From: Clostridiales bacterium | GTDB taxonomy: Bacteria > Bacillota_A > Clostridia > Christensenellales > Aristaeellaceae | DNA: 13,112 bases | Assembly (NCBI GenBank): GCA_012514855.1 | Contig: JAAYZL010000074.1 | Location: 1 to 13,112 of the forward strand | Direction of reading: 5' to 3' | Shown: positions 1 to 6,690 of the stretch, one piece after another | How positions within the stretch are numbered: position 1 is the stretch's first letter | Layout: each line of letters opens with the position of its first letter | Position numbers and translations under genes: made by a program | Notes under the pieces: model-generated | Seen by the model: only the letters and a program-made list of their open reading frames with translations | What the model was told of the DNA's origin: nothing | Databases searched by the model: none

Positions 1-76
1 GAGCAATCCGATTTTCATGTCGTTCGTCCCTTTCCGCCGATTACCAACCTTTTACGTGTCTACCCAGAAAATACAC

Positions 77-105
77 TTGTGTTTTTGCAGGAAACACTAT
101 ATCAT
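77..105 (+). promoter_or_regulatory. Probable sigma-A promoter of thrC-thrB
   Basis: TTGTGT (77-82) and TATCAT (100-105) are separated by 17 bp, in an AT-rich stretch. Transcription would start near 112 and give a leader of about 34 nt. The leader is too short for a T-box or other riboswitch, and no attenuator hairpin is visible in it. Bases 1-76 contain nothing else I can identify. Confidence 0.5.
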
Positions 106-145
106 AGTTTCGTTGACTTGTAAAGCGGAGGAAGCAGGTGTTTAC

Positions 146-1615
146 ATGAAGTTCTATCGAAGTACGCGCGGCGGGGCGCGCGCGACCGCCCCGGAGGCGA
201 TCCTCGGGGGCATCGCCCCGGACGGCGGGCTGTTCACGCCCGAGGAATTCCCAAAAATCGATATCGGGGGGCTGCGGGGCGCGGACGCGCAGGCGATCTG
301 GTCGGAGGTGCTTTTCGCGCTGCTGGACGGCTTTTCGCGCGCGGAGATCGAGGAAATCGTATCCCTCGGCTACGCGGGCAAGTTTGAGACCGAGGACATC
401 GCGCCGCTCGCGCCGGTCGGAGGCGCCCATGTGCTGGAATTGTTCCGCGGGCCGACGAGCGCGTTCAAGGACGTGGCGCTGTCGATCCTGCCGCGGCTGA
501 TATCGCTGTCGCGCGAGAAGCTCGGCGTCAAGGACGGGATCGCGGTCTTGACCGCGACGAGCGGCGACACCGGCAAGGCGGCGCTCGAGGGCTTCCGCGA
601 CGTCCCGGGCACGCGCATCGTCGTGTTCTACCCGGAGGACGGCGTCAGCGACGTGCAGAAGGCGCAGATGGCCACGCAGCGGGGCGGAAACGTGCGCGTG
701 TGCGCGGTGCGCGGCAACTTCGACGACGCGCAGACCGGCGTCAAGCGCGTGTTTCTCGACGACCGCGCAAACAAGTGGGCGGCGGAGAGGGGATATCGGC
801 TGTCGAGCGCGAATTCGATCAATTTGGGCCGCCTCGCGCCGCAGGTCGCGTACTATTTCAAGGCGTATCTCGACCTCGTCCGCGCGGGGGCGATCTCCCT
901 CGGCGACGGGGTCAACTTCGTCGTGCCGACCGGCAACTTCGGAAACATCCTCGCGGGCGATTTTGCGCGCAGGATGGGGCTGCCGGTCGAAAAGCTCGTC
1001 TGCGCATCGAACGAGAACGACGTGCTGACCGACTTCATCCGCGCGGGCGTCTACGACCGCAGGCGCGCGTTCTACAAGACGGCGTCGCCCTCGATGGACA
1101 TACTCGTCTCGAGCAACCTCGAGCGGTACCTGTACCTCGCGAGCGGCTGCGACGGCGCGCTGACCGCGAAGCTGATGCGCGATCTCTCGGAAAAGGGCGT
1201 CTATGTGGCGCCGGACGCCGTCCGGGACGCGCTGAAGGAGGGCTTCTGGGCGGGCTCGGCCGGCGAGCGGGAGGCGTTCGGGGCGATCCGCTCGACCTGG
1301 GAGAGGCACGGCTATCTGCTCGACACGCACACCGCGGTCGCGTGGGCGGTGTACGAGCGGTTCCTCCGGGAGGCGGACAACATGTGCCCGACGGTCGTGC
1401 TCGCGACCGCTTCGCCGTACAAGTTCGCGTCCAGCGTGCTCGAAGCACTCGGACTTCCTGCGGCGGACGGCTTCGCGGCGATGGACGCGCTGCTCGAGCG
1501 AACCGGCGTGCCGATCCCGAAAAACCTGGCGGAGGTGCGCGGGCTGCCGGTCATCCACCGGGACGTCTGCGACAAGGAGCGCATACTCGACTACGCGAAG
1601 GGGGCGATCGCATGA
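146..1615 (+). CDS. thrC: Threonine synthase
   Basis: This is a PLP-dependent cytoplasmic enzyme that converts O-phospho-L-homoserine to L-threonine plus phosphate, the last step of the pathway. The protein has 489 residues, normal for the longer (E. coli/yeast-like) class. It opens with the typical MKFYRSTRG. The segment RGPTSAFKDVA (101-111) carries the Schiff-base lysine K108. ATSGDTG (137-143) and the later PTGNFGN match the substrate and PLP-phosphate loops of the family. The frame is open further upstream, to base 17, but that extension is not family-like and would run through the promoter. The ATG at 146 follows GGAGGA at 127-132 (a long 13-nt spacing) or the weaker GCAGGTG at 134-140. 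Its stop overlaps the thrB start by 4 bases (ATGA), so the two genes are translationally coupled. No homoserine dehydrogenase or aspartokinase gene lies in the window. Confidence 0.96.
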   Translation: MKFYRSTRGGARATAPEAILGGIAPDGGLFTPEEFPKIDIGGLRGADAQAIWSEVLFALLDGFSRAEIEEIVSLGYAGKFETEDIAPLAPVGGAHVLELFRGPTSAFKDVALSILPRLISLSREKLGVKDGIAVLTATSGDTGKAALEGFRDVPGTRIVVFYPEDGVSDVQKAQMATQRGGNVRVCAVRGNFDDAQTGVKRVFLDDRANKWAAERGYRLSSANSINLGRLAPQVAYYFKAYLDLVRAGAISLGDGVNFVVPTGNFGNILAGDFARRMGLPVEKLVCASNENDVLTDFIRAGVYDRRRAFYKTASPSMDILVSSNLERYLYLASGCDGALTAKLMRDLSEKGVYVAPDAVRDALKEGFWAGSAGEREAFGAIRSTWERHGYLLDTHTAVAWAVYERFLREADNMCPTVVLATASPYKFASSVLEALGLPAADGFAAMDALLERTGVPIPKNLAEVRGLPVIHRDVCDKERILDYAKGAIA

Positions 1616-2493
1616 GAATCCGCGTGCCGGCGACGACGGGCAACACGGGGCCGTCGTTCGACTCCACGGGCCTCGCGTTTTCGCTCTACGCCCACTTCGA
1701 TTTCGAGCGGATCGCGCCGGGCATGCTCGAGATTGCCGGCTGCGGCGCGGAGTTTCAAACCGAGGAGAACCTCGCGATCCGGGCGTTCCGCGCGGTCGAG
1801 AGGCGGATCGGCGCCGGGACGTCCGGCGTCCGGATGCGCGTCGACACCGAGATTCCGGTCTCGCGCGGGCTCGGTTCGAGCGCGACGCTGATCGTCGCCG
1901 GCGCGTTCGCGGCGAACGAACTGTACGGCGCGCCGCTCGGCAGGGCGCAGGTGCTCGAGATCGCCGCGCGCATGGAGGGGCACCCCGACAACGCGGCCCC
2001 GGCGCTCTACGGCGGCCTTTGCGCGAGCGCGGTGCTCGAGGACGGGCAGGTGCTGTCGGTGCAGTACCCGGTCGATGACCGCGTGCGCTTCGTCGCGCTG
2101 ATCCCGGATTTTCCGCTTTCGACCGCCGAGGCGCGCAGAGTGCTGCCGGACGCCGTGCCGCGCAAAGACGTCGTGTTCAACCTCTCGCGCGCGGCGCTGC
2201 TGATGCGCGGCATGGAGGCGGGGGACTTCGACCTCCTGTCCGTCGCGCTCGACGACCGGATTCACACGCCGTACCGCAAATCGCTGATCCACGGCTTCGA
2301 CTTCGTGCGGAAGCAGGCGCTCGAGGCCGGCGCGCGGGCGCTGATTATCTCCGGCTCCGGGCCGACGCTGCTCGCGCTCTCGGAGGACCCGGAGCGGCTC
2401 GCGCGGGACATCGCCGAGCGGCTCGAATCGCTTGAGCACCGGTGGCGCACGCTGCCGCTGTCGGTGGACAGAGAGGGCGCGAAGATCGTATAG
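1612..2493 (+). CDS. thrB: Homoserine kinase
   Basis: This GHMP-family kinase phosphorylates L-homoserine with ATP and so makes the substrate of the ThrC encoded just upstream. The protein has 293 residues, the usual length. The GHMP glycine-rich ATP loop is clear as SRGLGSSAT at about residues 84-92. The N-terminus (MRIRVPATTGNTGPSFDSTGLA) fits the family's PATSANLGPGFD-type motif, and the C-terminal ISGSGPTLLAL is the third GHMP motif. EGHPDNAAPALYGG is also conserved. The start overlaps the thrC stop by 4 bases (ATGA), so ribosomes probably terminate and restart. A strong intrinsic terminator follows within 20 bases, so the operon has only these two genes, at least from the promoter at 77-105. 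Confidence 0.96.
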   Translation: MRIRVPATTGNTGPSFDSTGLAFSLYAHFDFERIAPGMLEIAGCGAEFQTEENLAIRAFRAVERRIGAGTSGVRMRVDTEIPVSRGLGSSATLIVAGAFAANELYGAPLGRAQVLEIAARMEGHPDNAAPALYGGLCASAVLEDGQVLSVQYPVDDRVRFVALIPDFPLSTAEARRVLPDAVPRKDVVFNLSRAALLMRGMEAGDFDLLSVALDDRIHTPYRKSLIHGFDFVRKQALEAGARALIISGSGPTLLALSEDPERLARDIAERLESLEHRWRTLPLSVDREGAKIV

Positions 2494-2511
2494 GTGCTGA
2501 ATACCCCAAGT

Positions 2512-2544
2512 TCCCCCGTCGCCCGACGGCGACGGGGGATTTTT
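2512..2544 (+). terminator. Intrinsic terminator of thrC-thrB
   Basis: A perfect 12-bp stem (2512-2523 with 2528-2539) with a 4-nt CGAC loop is followed at once by five T (2540-2544). It lies 18 bases after the thrB stop. Confidence 0.93.
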
Positions 2545-2566
2545 CATCCAAATTCGCGCAATCCCG

Positions 2567-2588
2567 TCATATTCCGAGCGGAATATGA
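2567..2588. repeat. Inverted repeat, candidate operator
   Basis: Two perfect 10-bp arms, TCATATTCCG and CGGAATATGA, are separated by only 2 bp (AG). The short spacer makes an RNA hairpin unlikely and suits a dimeric DNA-binding protein. The repeat lies between the thrB terminator and the hydrolase promoter, about 48 bp upstream of the -35 box at 2636. The binding protein is unknown. Confidence 0.5.
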
Positions 2589-2612
2589 ATATATATGGGA
2601 ATGTAGGCAATT

Positions 2613-2629
2613 ATTGCAAATTTATTACA
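2613..2629 (-). promoter_or_regulatory. WalR (YycF)-like box upstream of the hydrolase
   Basis: Read on the minus strand this is TGTAAT-N5-TGCAAT. The WalR consensus, as I recall it, is TGT(A/T)A(A/T/C)-N5-TGT(A/T)A(A/T/C), so one half-site fits fully and the other has one mismatch. It ends 6 bp before the -35 box, a position usual for activation. A near-identical sequence recurs at 10883-10900. Assignment to WalR is inference. Confidence 0.4.
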
Positions 2630-2635
2630 GAGTAG

Positions 2636-2664
2636 TTGATAATTGTTACGAAATGGTATATAAT
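2636..2664 (+). promoter_or_regulatory. Sigma-A promoter of the SleB-like hydrolase
   Basis: TTGATA (2636-2641), a 17-bp spacer and TATAAT (2659-2664) make a near-consensus promoter. Transcription would start near 2671, just at the Shine-Dalgarno region (GGGAGG), giving a leader of about 19 nt. This excludes upstream start codons for the gene. Confidence 0.8.
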
Positions 2665-2689
2665 GGCTCGGAAAGGGAGGGTGGTGCGC

Positions 2690-3106
2690 ATGAAGAGGGC
2701 GGCGGTGTGTATTGCGCTGCTGTTTTTGGTTGCGGCATTGCCCTCCCTGACATTTACGGAGGACCGCGCGACGGTTCAGCTCGCGCGCGCCGTCTACGCG
2801 ATCGCGCGGGACGAGAGCTACGAGGCGAAGCTCGCGGTGGCGACAGTCGCGATGAACCGCCTCGAGAGCCCGTGGCACGCGGATACGCTCCTGGGCGTCC
2901 TCGCGGAAAAGCACCAGTTCCCGGCCGGCACGCGCTACGACGCGGACAGCCTCCGCGCGGCGCACGAGGCGCTCTCGGGGAAGCGCGCGCTCCCGGGGGA
3001 CGTGATGTACTTCCAAAATACGGACGCCGGGAATCCATGGGGCGGCGAGTATCTCTACAAGGCGATCGGAAACCTCGCGTTCTTCACGCGGGACGGAAAT
3101 CGATAG
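2690..3106 (+). CDS. Exported SleB-like cell wall hydrolase, possibly lacking its catalytic Glu
   Basis: The protein has 138 residues: a signal peptide (MKRAAVCIALLFLVAALPSL, 1-20) and then one hydrolase domain of the SleB/CwlJ (Hydrolase_2) family, whose members cleave spore cortex or vegetative peptidoglycan. Family marks are LARAVYAIARDESYEAKLAVATVAMNR (residues 31-57), the central gap to HQF, and VMYFQNTDAG followed by W and KAIGNLAFF near the end. Members normally have Y-x-E-(A/S)-R-G-E in the first motif. Here it reads Y-A-I-A-R-D-E, so I38 stands where the acidic residue that I recall as catalytic is expected. The protein could be inactive, or could use E42. ATG 2690 is preceded by GGGAGG at 2675-2680 with a 9-nt gap. 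There is no separate peptidoglycan-binding domain, unlike full-length SleB. It is a single gene with its own promoter and terminator. Confidence 0.85.
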   Translation: MKRAAVCIALLFLVAALPSLTFTEDRATVQLARAVYAIARDESYEAKLAVATVAMNRLESPWHADTLLGVLAEKHQFPAGTRYDADSLRAAHEALSGKRALPGDVMYFQNTDAGNPWGGEYLYKAIGNLAFFTRDGNR

Positions 3107-3108
3107 AG

Positions 3109-3136
3109 GCGTCGGGGCTGTCCCGGCGCTTTTTTT
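3109..3136 (+). terminator. Intrinsic terminator of the SleB-like gene
   Basis: An 8-bp stem with one G-T pair (3109-3116 with 3122-3129) and a 5-nt loop is followed by seven T (3130-3136). The T run overlaps the stop codon of the converging minus-strand gene (3137-3135). Confidence 0.85.
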
Positions 3137-4193
3137 ATTCCTCCTGCAGCCGCATCCTCTTCTCGCGGCTCTGCGCGAAGCGCGTTCCGAGCACGACGAT
3201 GCCGGAGATCACGAGCACGAGGTAGTGGCTGATGCCGCGCGAGAGCATCAGCGCCGAATACACGTATTTCGGGCCGAAGATCGCGTCGTAGAGCACGAGA
3301 AACGCGCTCTCGCTCGCGCCGACGGCGCCGGGCAGCGGCATCAATTCCACCGAGATCGAAAGCAGCAGCTGCAGACCCATCATCTGCCAGACCGTCACGG
3401 CCCGAAGCCCCAGCGAGCGGTAGACGAGGTAGGGGATCAGCAGGAAGAACACGCGCTGGAACACGGTGATCACGAAGCTCCGGAACACCGGCCACGGGTG
3501 CTCGCGCATGAACGTCGCGCAGCCGTGAAAGCCGTCGAGCCAGTTGTTGAGCCGCTCGATCAGCGCCTCGGAGTGCTTCACGAGCTTCATGCGGGCGAGC
3601 AGGCGCACAAACCACAGGCACATCCTCTGGATCGTCCGCTGCGCGTAGAGCGCCATCATGATGATCACGATCAGCGCGAGGTTCAGCGTCAGCCCCAGCG
3701 CGAACAAAAACCACATGCTGACGACCTGCGCGTGCAAAAACAGGAAATTGAAGAAGTAGAGGCTGAAAAACAGCACGAACATCGCGAACTTAAACAGCAC
3801 CGCGACGACGAGCAGCACGGCGGTGGACTCGGTTATCTTGTAACCATCGTCGCGCATCACGAGGACCTCCATCGGCTGGCCGCCGCTGGACGAAGGCGTG
3901 AGCGCGCTGAAGAAGAACTCGATCAGGTGGTATTTGAGCCAGCGCAGCGGTCCCATCGCGGCGCCCATCGACTGCATCAAAACCGCCATCGACGCGCCGC
4001 CGCAGAAGAGGTAGGCGAACATCGACAAAAGCGCCAAAAAAATCATCCACGGATTCGCCGCGGCGATTGTGGCAAGGATATCCCGTATGTCGCAGCCGCG
4101 CAAAATGAAATAGAACGTCGCCGCGATCAGCACGACCAGGAACAGCATCTCCAGCCCGAAGCGTTTTGTCGTTTTTGAAGGCATTTTATTCAT
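3135..4193 (-). CDS. UPF0104 / LPG-synthase-TM-type flippase-like membrane protein
   Basis: This 352-residue integral membrane protein belongs to the family that includes the membrane half of MprF, and to stand-alone YbhN-like proteins thought to move lipids or lipid-linked molecules across the membrane. About seven or eight hydrophobic segments are visible, for example 14-31, 48-66, 124-150, 157-182, 240-258, 268-282 and 319-338. Two signature loops are present: FFFSALTPSSSGGQPMEV (93-110) and ELMPLPGAVGASESAF (283-298). No soluble aminoacyl-transferase domain follows, so it is not a full MprF and its substrate is unknown. An extended -10 box lies so close to ATG 4193 that the mRNA would have almost no leader, and no Shine-Dalgarno site is seen. 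ATG 4184 is an alternative, also without one. The gene stands alone, divergent from the coat genes. Confidence 0.88.
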   Translation of the reverse strand: MNKMPSKTTKRFGLEMLFLVVLIAATFYFILRGCDIRDILATIAAANPWMIFLALLSMFAYLFCGGASMAVLMQSMGAAMGPLRWLKYHLIEFFFSALTPSSSGGQPMEVLVMRDDGYKITESTAVLLVVAVLFKFAMFVLFFSLYFFNFLFLHAQVVSMWFLFALGLTLNLALIVIIMMALYAQRTIQRMCLWFVRLLARMKLVKHSEALIERLNNWLDGFHGCATFMREHPWPVFRSFVITVFQRVFFLLIPYLVYRSLGLRAVTVWQMMGLQLLLSISVELMPLPGAVGASESAFLVLYDAIFGPKYVYSALMLSRGISHYLVLVISGIVVLGTRFAQSREKRMRLQEE

Positions 4194-4203
4194 ATCGGGC
4201 CAT

Positions 4204-4212
4204 ATTATACCA
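4204..4212 (-). promoter_or_regulatory. Extended -10 promoter, near-leaderless, of the flippase-like gene
   Basis: On the minus strand TGGTATAAT is a perfect TGnTATAAT extended -10 element (TATAAT at 4209-4204). No good -35 box is found at 16-18 bp. The start ATG begins 10 nt after the -10 box, so transcription from about 4197-4195 leaves a 2-4 nt leader. Confidence 0.65.
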
Positions 4213-4295
4213 CAGCGGGGCGCGTCTTAGCAGCGCCCGGGGCAAAAAGTTCGACTTTCTTAATTTCCTCGAGATCGGAATGTATTAATTTGGAA

Positions 4296-4325
4296 GTATG
4301 CCGCCGCTTTGCGGCGCACATGCTA
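4296..4325 (+). promoter_or_regulatory. Possible sigma-G-type promoter of the coat genes
   Basis: GTATG (4296-4300), 18 bp and CATGCTA (4319-4325) resemble the forespore sigma-G pattern GHATR-N18-CATnnTA. The start would be near 4332, ten bases before the Shine-Dalgarno site. A 6-bp GC hairpin (4302-4307 with 4311-4316, TTT loop) falls inside the spacer. The match is by eye only; no convincing sigma-A promoter is seen here. Confidence 0.35.
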
Positions 4326-4356
4326 AGCCCATCCGATCGACAGGAGGGAATGAACA

Positions 4357-4563
4357 ATGACAGCAGGCAGCACCGCGATTCAGACCAAGAGCCTTACCAT
4401 TCTGGAGGACCAGATGCAGCACGAGTTTCTCGCGTGCAAGAAAGCGGAACACTACGCAAGTACCTTTCAGGACGCGCAGCTCAAGAATCTGGCAAACCAG
4501 CTGGCCGCAAGCCACCGCCAGCGGTACGACCGACTGTTCAACTATCTGAACAGCCACGTGTAA
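4357..4563 (+). CDS. Small spore coat-like protein upstream of the CotF-family gene
   Basis: This 68-residue, mostly helical protein has no signal peptide or membrane segment. The pattern ILEDQMQHEFLACKKAEHYASTFQDAQLKNLANQLAASHRQRYDRLF looks like a short helical hairpin of the kind seen in small proteins encoded beside CotF-family genes in Clostridia. I assign it to the spore coat mainly from this context. The start ATG has an excellent AGGAGGGA site (4342-4349) with a 7-nt gap. The CotF-like gene follows after 14 bases, with its own strong ribosome site, so the two are almost certainly one operon and may form a complex. A structural role in the spore surface is inferred, not shown. Confidence 0.7.
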   Translation: MTAGSTAIQTKSLTILEDQMQHEFLACKKAEHYASTFQDAQLKNLANQLAASHRQRYDRLFNYLNSHV

Positions 4564-4577
4564 GGAGGGGATTTGTG

Positions 4578-4868
4578 ATGAACAATCAGGTGGGAAACTG
4601 CACGCTGAGCGATCAGGACCGTATGGAGGACCTGCTCTCGCAGGAGAAATACCTCATAAGTTCCTATTCGACGTTTATTCCTGAAGCTACCTGTCCCAAT
4701 TTGCGGCAGGTTTTGAGCACCAATTTCAACGATTGCGTTCAGAACCAGTTTAGCGTCTTTGACAAGATGCAGCAGATGGGATGGTATCAGACCAAGCCCG
4801 CGCCCAAGCAGGAGATCGACGCCGCAAGGCAGAAATTCCAGCAGATGAAGACGCAGCTTGGAAGCTGA
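4578..4868 (+). CDS. Spore coat protein, CotF family
   Basis: The 96-residue protein matches the Coat_F family: DLLSQEKYLISSYSTFIPEATCPNLRQVLSTNFNDCVQNQFSVFDKMQQMGWY covers the two-helix core, with the hallmark pairs PNLR and the terminal MQxxGWY. The tail (TKPAPKQEIDAARQKFQQMKTQ) is the usual amphipathic C-terminus. Proteins of this family are structural parts of the spore coat made late in sporulation. ATG 4578 follows GGAGGGG (4564-4570) with a 7-nt gap. The same frame is open upstream through the preceding gene, but that reading is a shadow. The neighbours (a small coat-like gene before, a SPOCS-LysM gene converging after) support a spore role. Confidence 0.92.
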   Translation: MNNQVGNCTLSDQDRMEDLLSQEKYLISSYSTFIPEATCPNLRQVLSTNFNDCVQNQFSVFDKMQQMGWYQTKPAPKQEIDAARQKFQQMKTQLGS

Positions 4869-4881
4869 CGATTGGTGGAAG

Positions 4882-4903
4882 GGGGCGGGCGAAAGCCTGC
4901 CCC
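4882..4903 (+). other. GNRA-capped hairpin after the CotF-family gene
   Basis: A 9-bp stem (4882-4890 with 4895-4903, one G-T pair) is closed by a GAAA tetraloop, a stable GNRA fold. No T run follows, so it is not a classical terminator. It lies between the stop codon and the main terminator and may protect the 3' end of the mRNA. Confidence 0.6.
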
Positions 4904-4923
4904 TGGTTCGCATCCCGAAAAGT

Positions 4924-4964
4924 CGACCGCCGCGCGATGCTGTTCGCGCGGCGGTCGGCGTTTT
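4924..4964. terminator. Bidirectional terminator between the coat genes and the SPOCS-LysM gene
   Basis: A perfect 14-bp stem (4924-4937 with 4944-4957) has a 6-nt loop. On the plus strand TTTT follows at 4961-4964. On the minus strand TTTT follows two bases beyond the stem (4921-4918). The position between two converging genes fits use in both directions, though both T runs are short. Confidence 0.8.
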
Positions 4965-4968
4965 GGAG

Positions 4969-6489
4969 CTAGATTTTGAGCACGATCGCCTTGCCCTTTT
5001 TGAGGACCTCGGAGCCCCCGTTCATCGCGAGCACCTCGTGCACGGGGACGTTGTACCGCTTGCCGACCGACCATACGTCGTCCGACTCGTTCGGCCAGAA
5101 CAGCACGATTCCGGGCCGCTTTTTGACGTCCTCGCCCTCCTGCACGTCGGAGACCAGGTCGTAGGCCTGCGTCCTGCGGGTCTCGGCGGCGATCGACAGC
5201 GCGCACTTGAGCTCGAGGCGGTCGCTCATCAGCGCGTTCGCCTCCGCGGAGATCGGCTCGACCGTCAGCCACGAGTCGCCGTTCAGCTCGCCCGAGACCG
5301 TCACCGAGAACGGCAGCTCGCTCTGCGCCGACGCGACGCGGTCGGAGCCGCCGGGCATGTAGAGCACCGTCGCCTCGAGCAGCCCCTCGATCGCCGTCCT
5401 CCCCGCGTTGACCTCCCAGCCGCCGACGACCGGCCTGACGCGCACCGCGAGCACGGTTCCGACGCCCGGCGCGTTCTCGGGCAGCAGCAGCGTCCCGCGG
5501 AAGATTTCGTTCGACTGCACGCGGTCGATCGCGACGCAGGGCGTGATCGACTGGCGGCTGCTCAGGAGCGCCGGGCCGCGCGTCGCGTAGGCGTCGTTCA
5601 GCGCCTCGGTCTCGCCCTTGACGATCGCCTTCACCGAGATCGCGACCTCCGCGTCGATCTTGAGGTCGGCGTCCTCGCCCTCCTCGCTCTCCTCGACGCG
5701 CGTCTCGAGCTTCGAGAGCTTCGCCGTCGCGTAGACGTTCTCCAGCAACCAGTCCGGCATGTCGACCAGCCGCTCGAACGCGATCGGGTACTTGATCAGC
5801 GCGACCGGCCGCCCGGTCACGCCGCTTGAGATCAGCGCCTCGACGTTGAGCCGCCCGGCGACGCGCACGCCGCCCAGATCCGGCTGCACGCTCTCGACCG
5901 TCACCGTGGCCCAGTCCATCAGCGCCATGCGCGCGTCGAGCGCCGCCGGGAGCGACACCTCCTCGGAGAGCAGCGTGTCGACGCCCGCCTCCGCCGCGAG
6001 CCGCACCGACTTGACGGCCTGCGAGTCTACCTCCATCGCGTCGATGCCCTCGACGCCGGTCACGATCTCCGCGGGCGCGAGGCGCCACACCTGCAGCTTC
6101 AGCCCGACGCTCACGAGGAAGATCATCCGGCCGTTCTCGTAGCGCGCCTCGACGTGCTCGACCTCGCCCGCGACGCGGCAGGGCATGTCCTTTGTCGCGC
6201 CCGCGAGCTCGAATACGTGGTTCAACCGCGCCTGCGCCGTCAGCGCGCGCAGCGTCGCCTCGCCGCCCTGCCGGTAGACCGCCTGGCAATGCGCCGTGCC
6301 GTCGATCACGACGCGCCCGTCCTGCACCTCCGCCGAATTGATGACGAGGTTCGCCTCCGACATGAGCGCCTCGATTGCGTTCCGGCCCGCGCCGGGCACC
6401 GTCGCCTCCGCGCGCAGAAGCGCCTGCCCCTGCCGCGAACCCACCAGTTCCTCAATTTCGAGCGCTTGCTTCAACACGCTGATCGCCAT
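4969..6489 (-). CDS. SPOCS (DUF3794) triple-repeat protein with C-terminal LysM, SipL-like
   Basis: This 506-residue soluble protein has three SPOCS-type beta segments, at about residues 40-140 (GTAHCQAVYRQGG), 200-270 (AGRLNVEALISSG then YPIAFERL) and 370-430 (EGLLEATVLYMPGG then LPFSVTVSGE). A LysM domain follows at about 458-506 (WSVGKRYNVPVHEVLAMNGG, then KGKAIVLKI). This order and length match SipL of Clostridioides difficile, which links the SpoIVA basement layer of the coat to the forespore surface; LysM usually binds glycans. Orthology to SipL is inferred from architecture. ATG 6489 is chosen because GGGAGGG (6503-6497) lies 7 nt upstream. An in-frame ATG at 6516 has no such site. The about 200-nt upstream gap is GC-rich and structured (perfect palindrome at 6533-6544), and I see no confident promoter there. 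The gene converges on the coat operon. Confidence 0.88.
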   Translation of the reverse strand: MAISVLKQALEIEELVGSRQGQALLRAEATVPGAGRNAIEALMSEANLVINSAEVQDGRVVIDGTAHCQAVYRQGGEATLRALTAQARLNHVFELAGATKDMPCRVAGEVEHVEARYENGRMIFLVSVGLKLQVWRLAPAEIVTGVEGIDAMEVDSQAVKSVRLAAEAGVDTLLSEEVSLPAALDARMALMDWATVTVESVQPDLGGVRVAGRLNVEALISSGVTGRPVALIKYPIAFERLVDMPDWLLENVYATAKLSKLETRVEESEEGEDADLKIDAEVAISVKAIVKGETEALNDAYATRGPALLSSRQSITPCVAIDRVQSNEIFRGTLLLPENAPGVGTVLAVRVRPVVGGWEVNAGRTAIEGLLEATVLYMPGGSDRVASAQSELPFSVTVSGELNGDSWLTVEPISAEANALMSDRLELKCALSIAAETRRTQAYDLVSDVQEGEDVKKRPGIVLFWPNESDDVWSVGKRYNVPVHEVLAMNGGSEVLKKGKAIVLKI

Positions 6490-6668
6490 GAAAAAACCCT
6501 CCCAATCGCAATTCACCTGGCGTGCAGCTCCCGCCGCATGCGGCCGAAGCCGGAGGACCGGCGTTGCCGGGCGCCCTCAGGTGCCTAGCAGATGGATATG
6601 CGATCCGGGGGGCAGAAATTCGATATTCGGGGCCAAGAACGGGCGGATGTGAAAAATTAACGGTGAAC

Positions 6669-6689
6669 CGCACACGCGGGATGTGTGCG
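6669..6689 (-). terminator. Weak terminator-like hairpin at the end of the lipoate operon
   Basis: A 7-bp stem (6689-6683 with 6675-6669) with a 7-nt loop starts two bases after the stop of the kinase gene. The nearest T run (TTTTT) comes only about 11 bases later, so termination here may be inefficient or factor-dependent. Read-through would extend into the SPOCS-LysM gene on the same strand. Confidence 0.4.
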
Positions 6690-6690
6690 C

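Noticed and set aside
17..145. An N-terminal extension of threonine synthase from an ATG at 17.
   Set aside because: The extension is not family-like, has no ribosome site and overlaps a plausible promoter; the family N-terminus MKFYRSTRG starts at 146.
1..145. A T-box or threonine attenuator before thrC.
   Set aside because: The likely leader is only about 34 nt, with no terminator hairpin, no run of threonine codons and no T-box sequence.
41..1558. A 505-codon open frame antisense to thrC, and similar long frames antisense to or shifted from other genes (for example 700-2493 plus, 4787-6289 minus, 7739-8770 plus).
   Set aside because: They are arginine-rich, low-information translations expected from GC-rich third positions, they lack recognisable motifs, and the opposite or true frame holds a certain gene.
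2636..2689. Upstream start of the SleB-like gene at 2636.
   Set aside because: That codon is inside the -35 box of the promoter; ATG 2690 has a good ribosome site and begins a clean signal peptide.
4213..4243. A GC-rich hairpin upstream of the flippase-like gene as a terminator.
   Set aside because: The stem is about 6 bp and neither strand has an adjoining T run; it is more likely incidental structure near the promoter.
4290..4577. A fused reading of the two coat genes as one 192-residue protein.
   Set aside because: The first part is out of frame with the real 68-residue gene; ATG 4578 has its own strong Shine-Dalgarno site and the Coat_F domain starts after it.
6490..6690. A sporulation promoter for the SPOCS-LysM gene, with CATATCCAT at 6600-6592 minus as a -10 and GAATTT or GAATAT as a -35.
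   Set aside because: The spacing and hexamers do not fit sigma-E, sigma-K or sigma-G well enough; the region is structured and GC-rich, and no promoter could be named with confidence.
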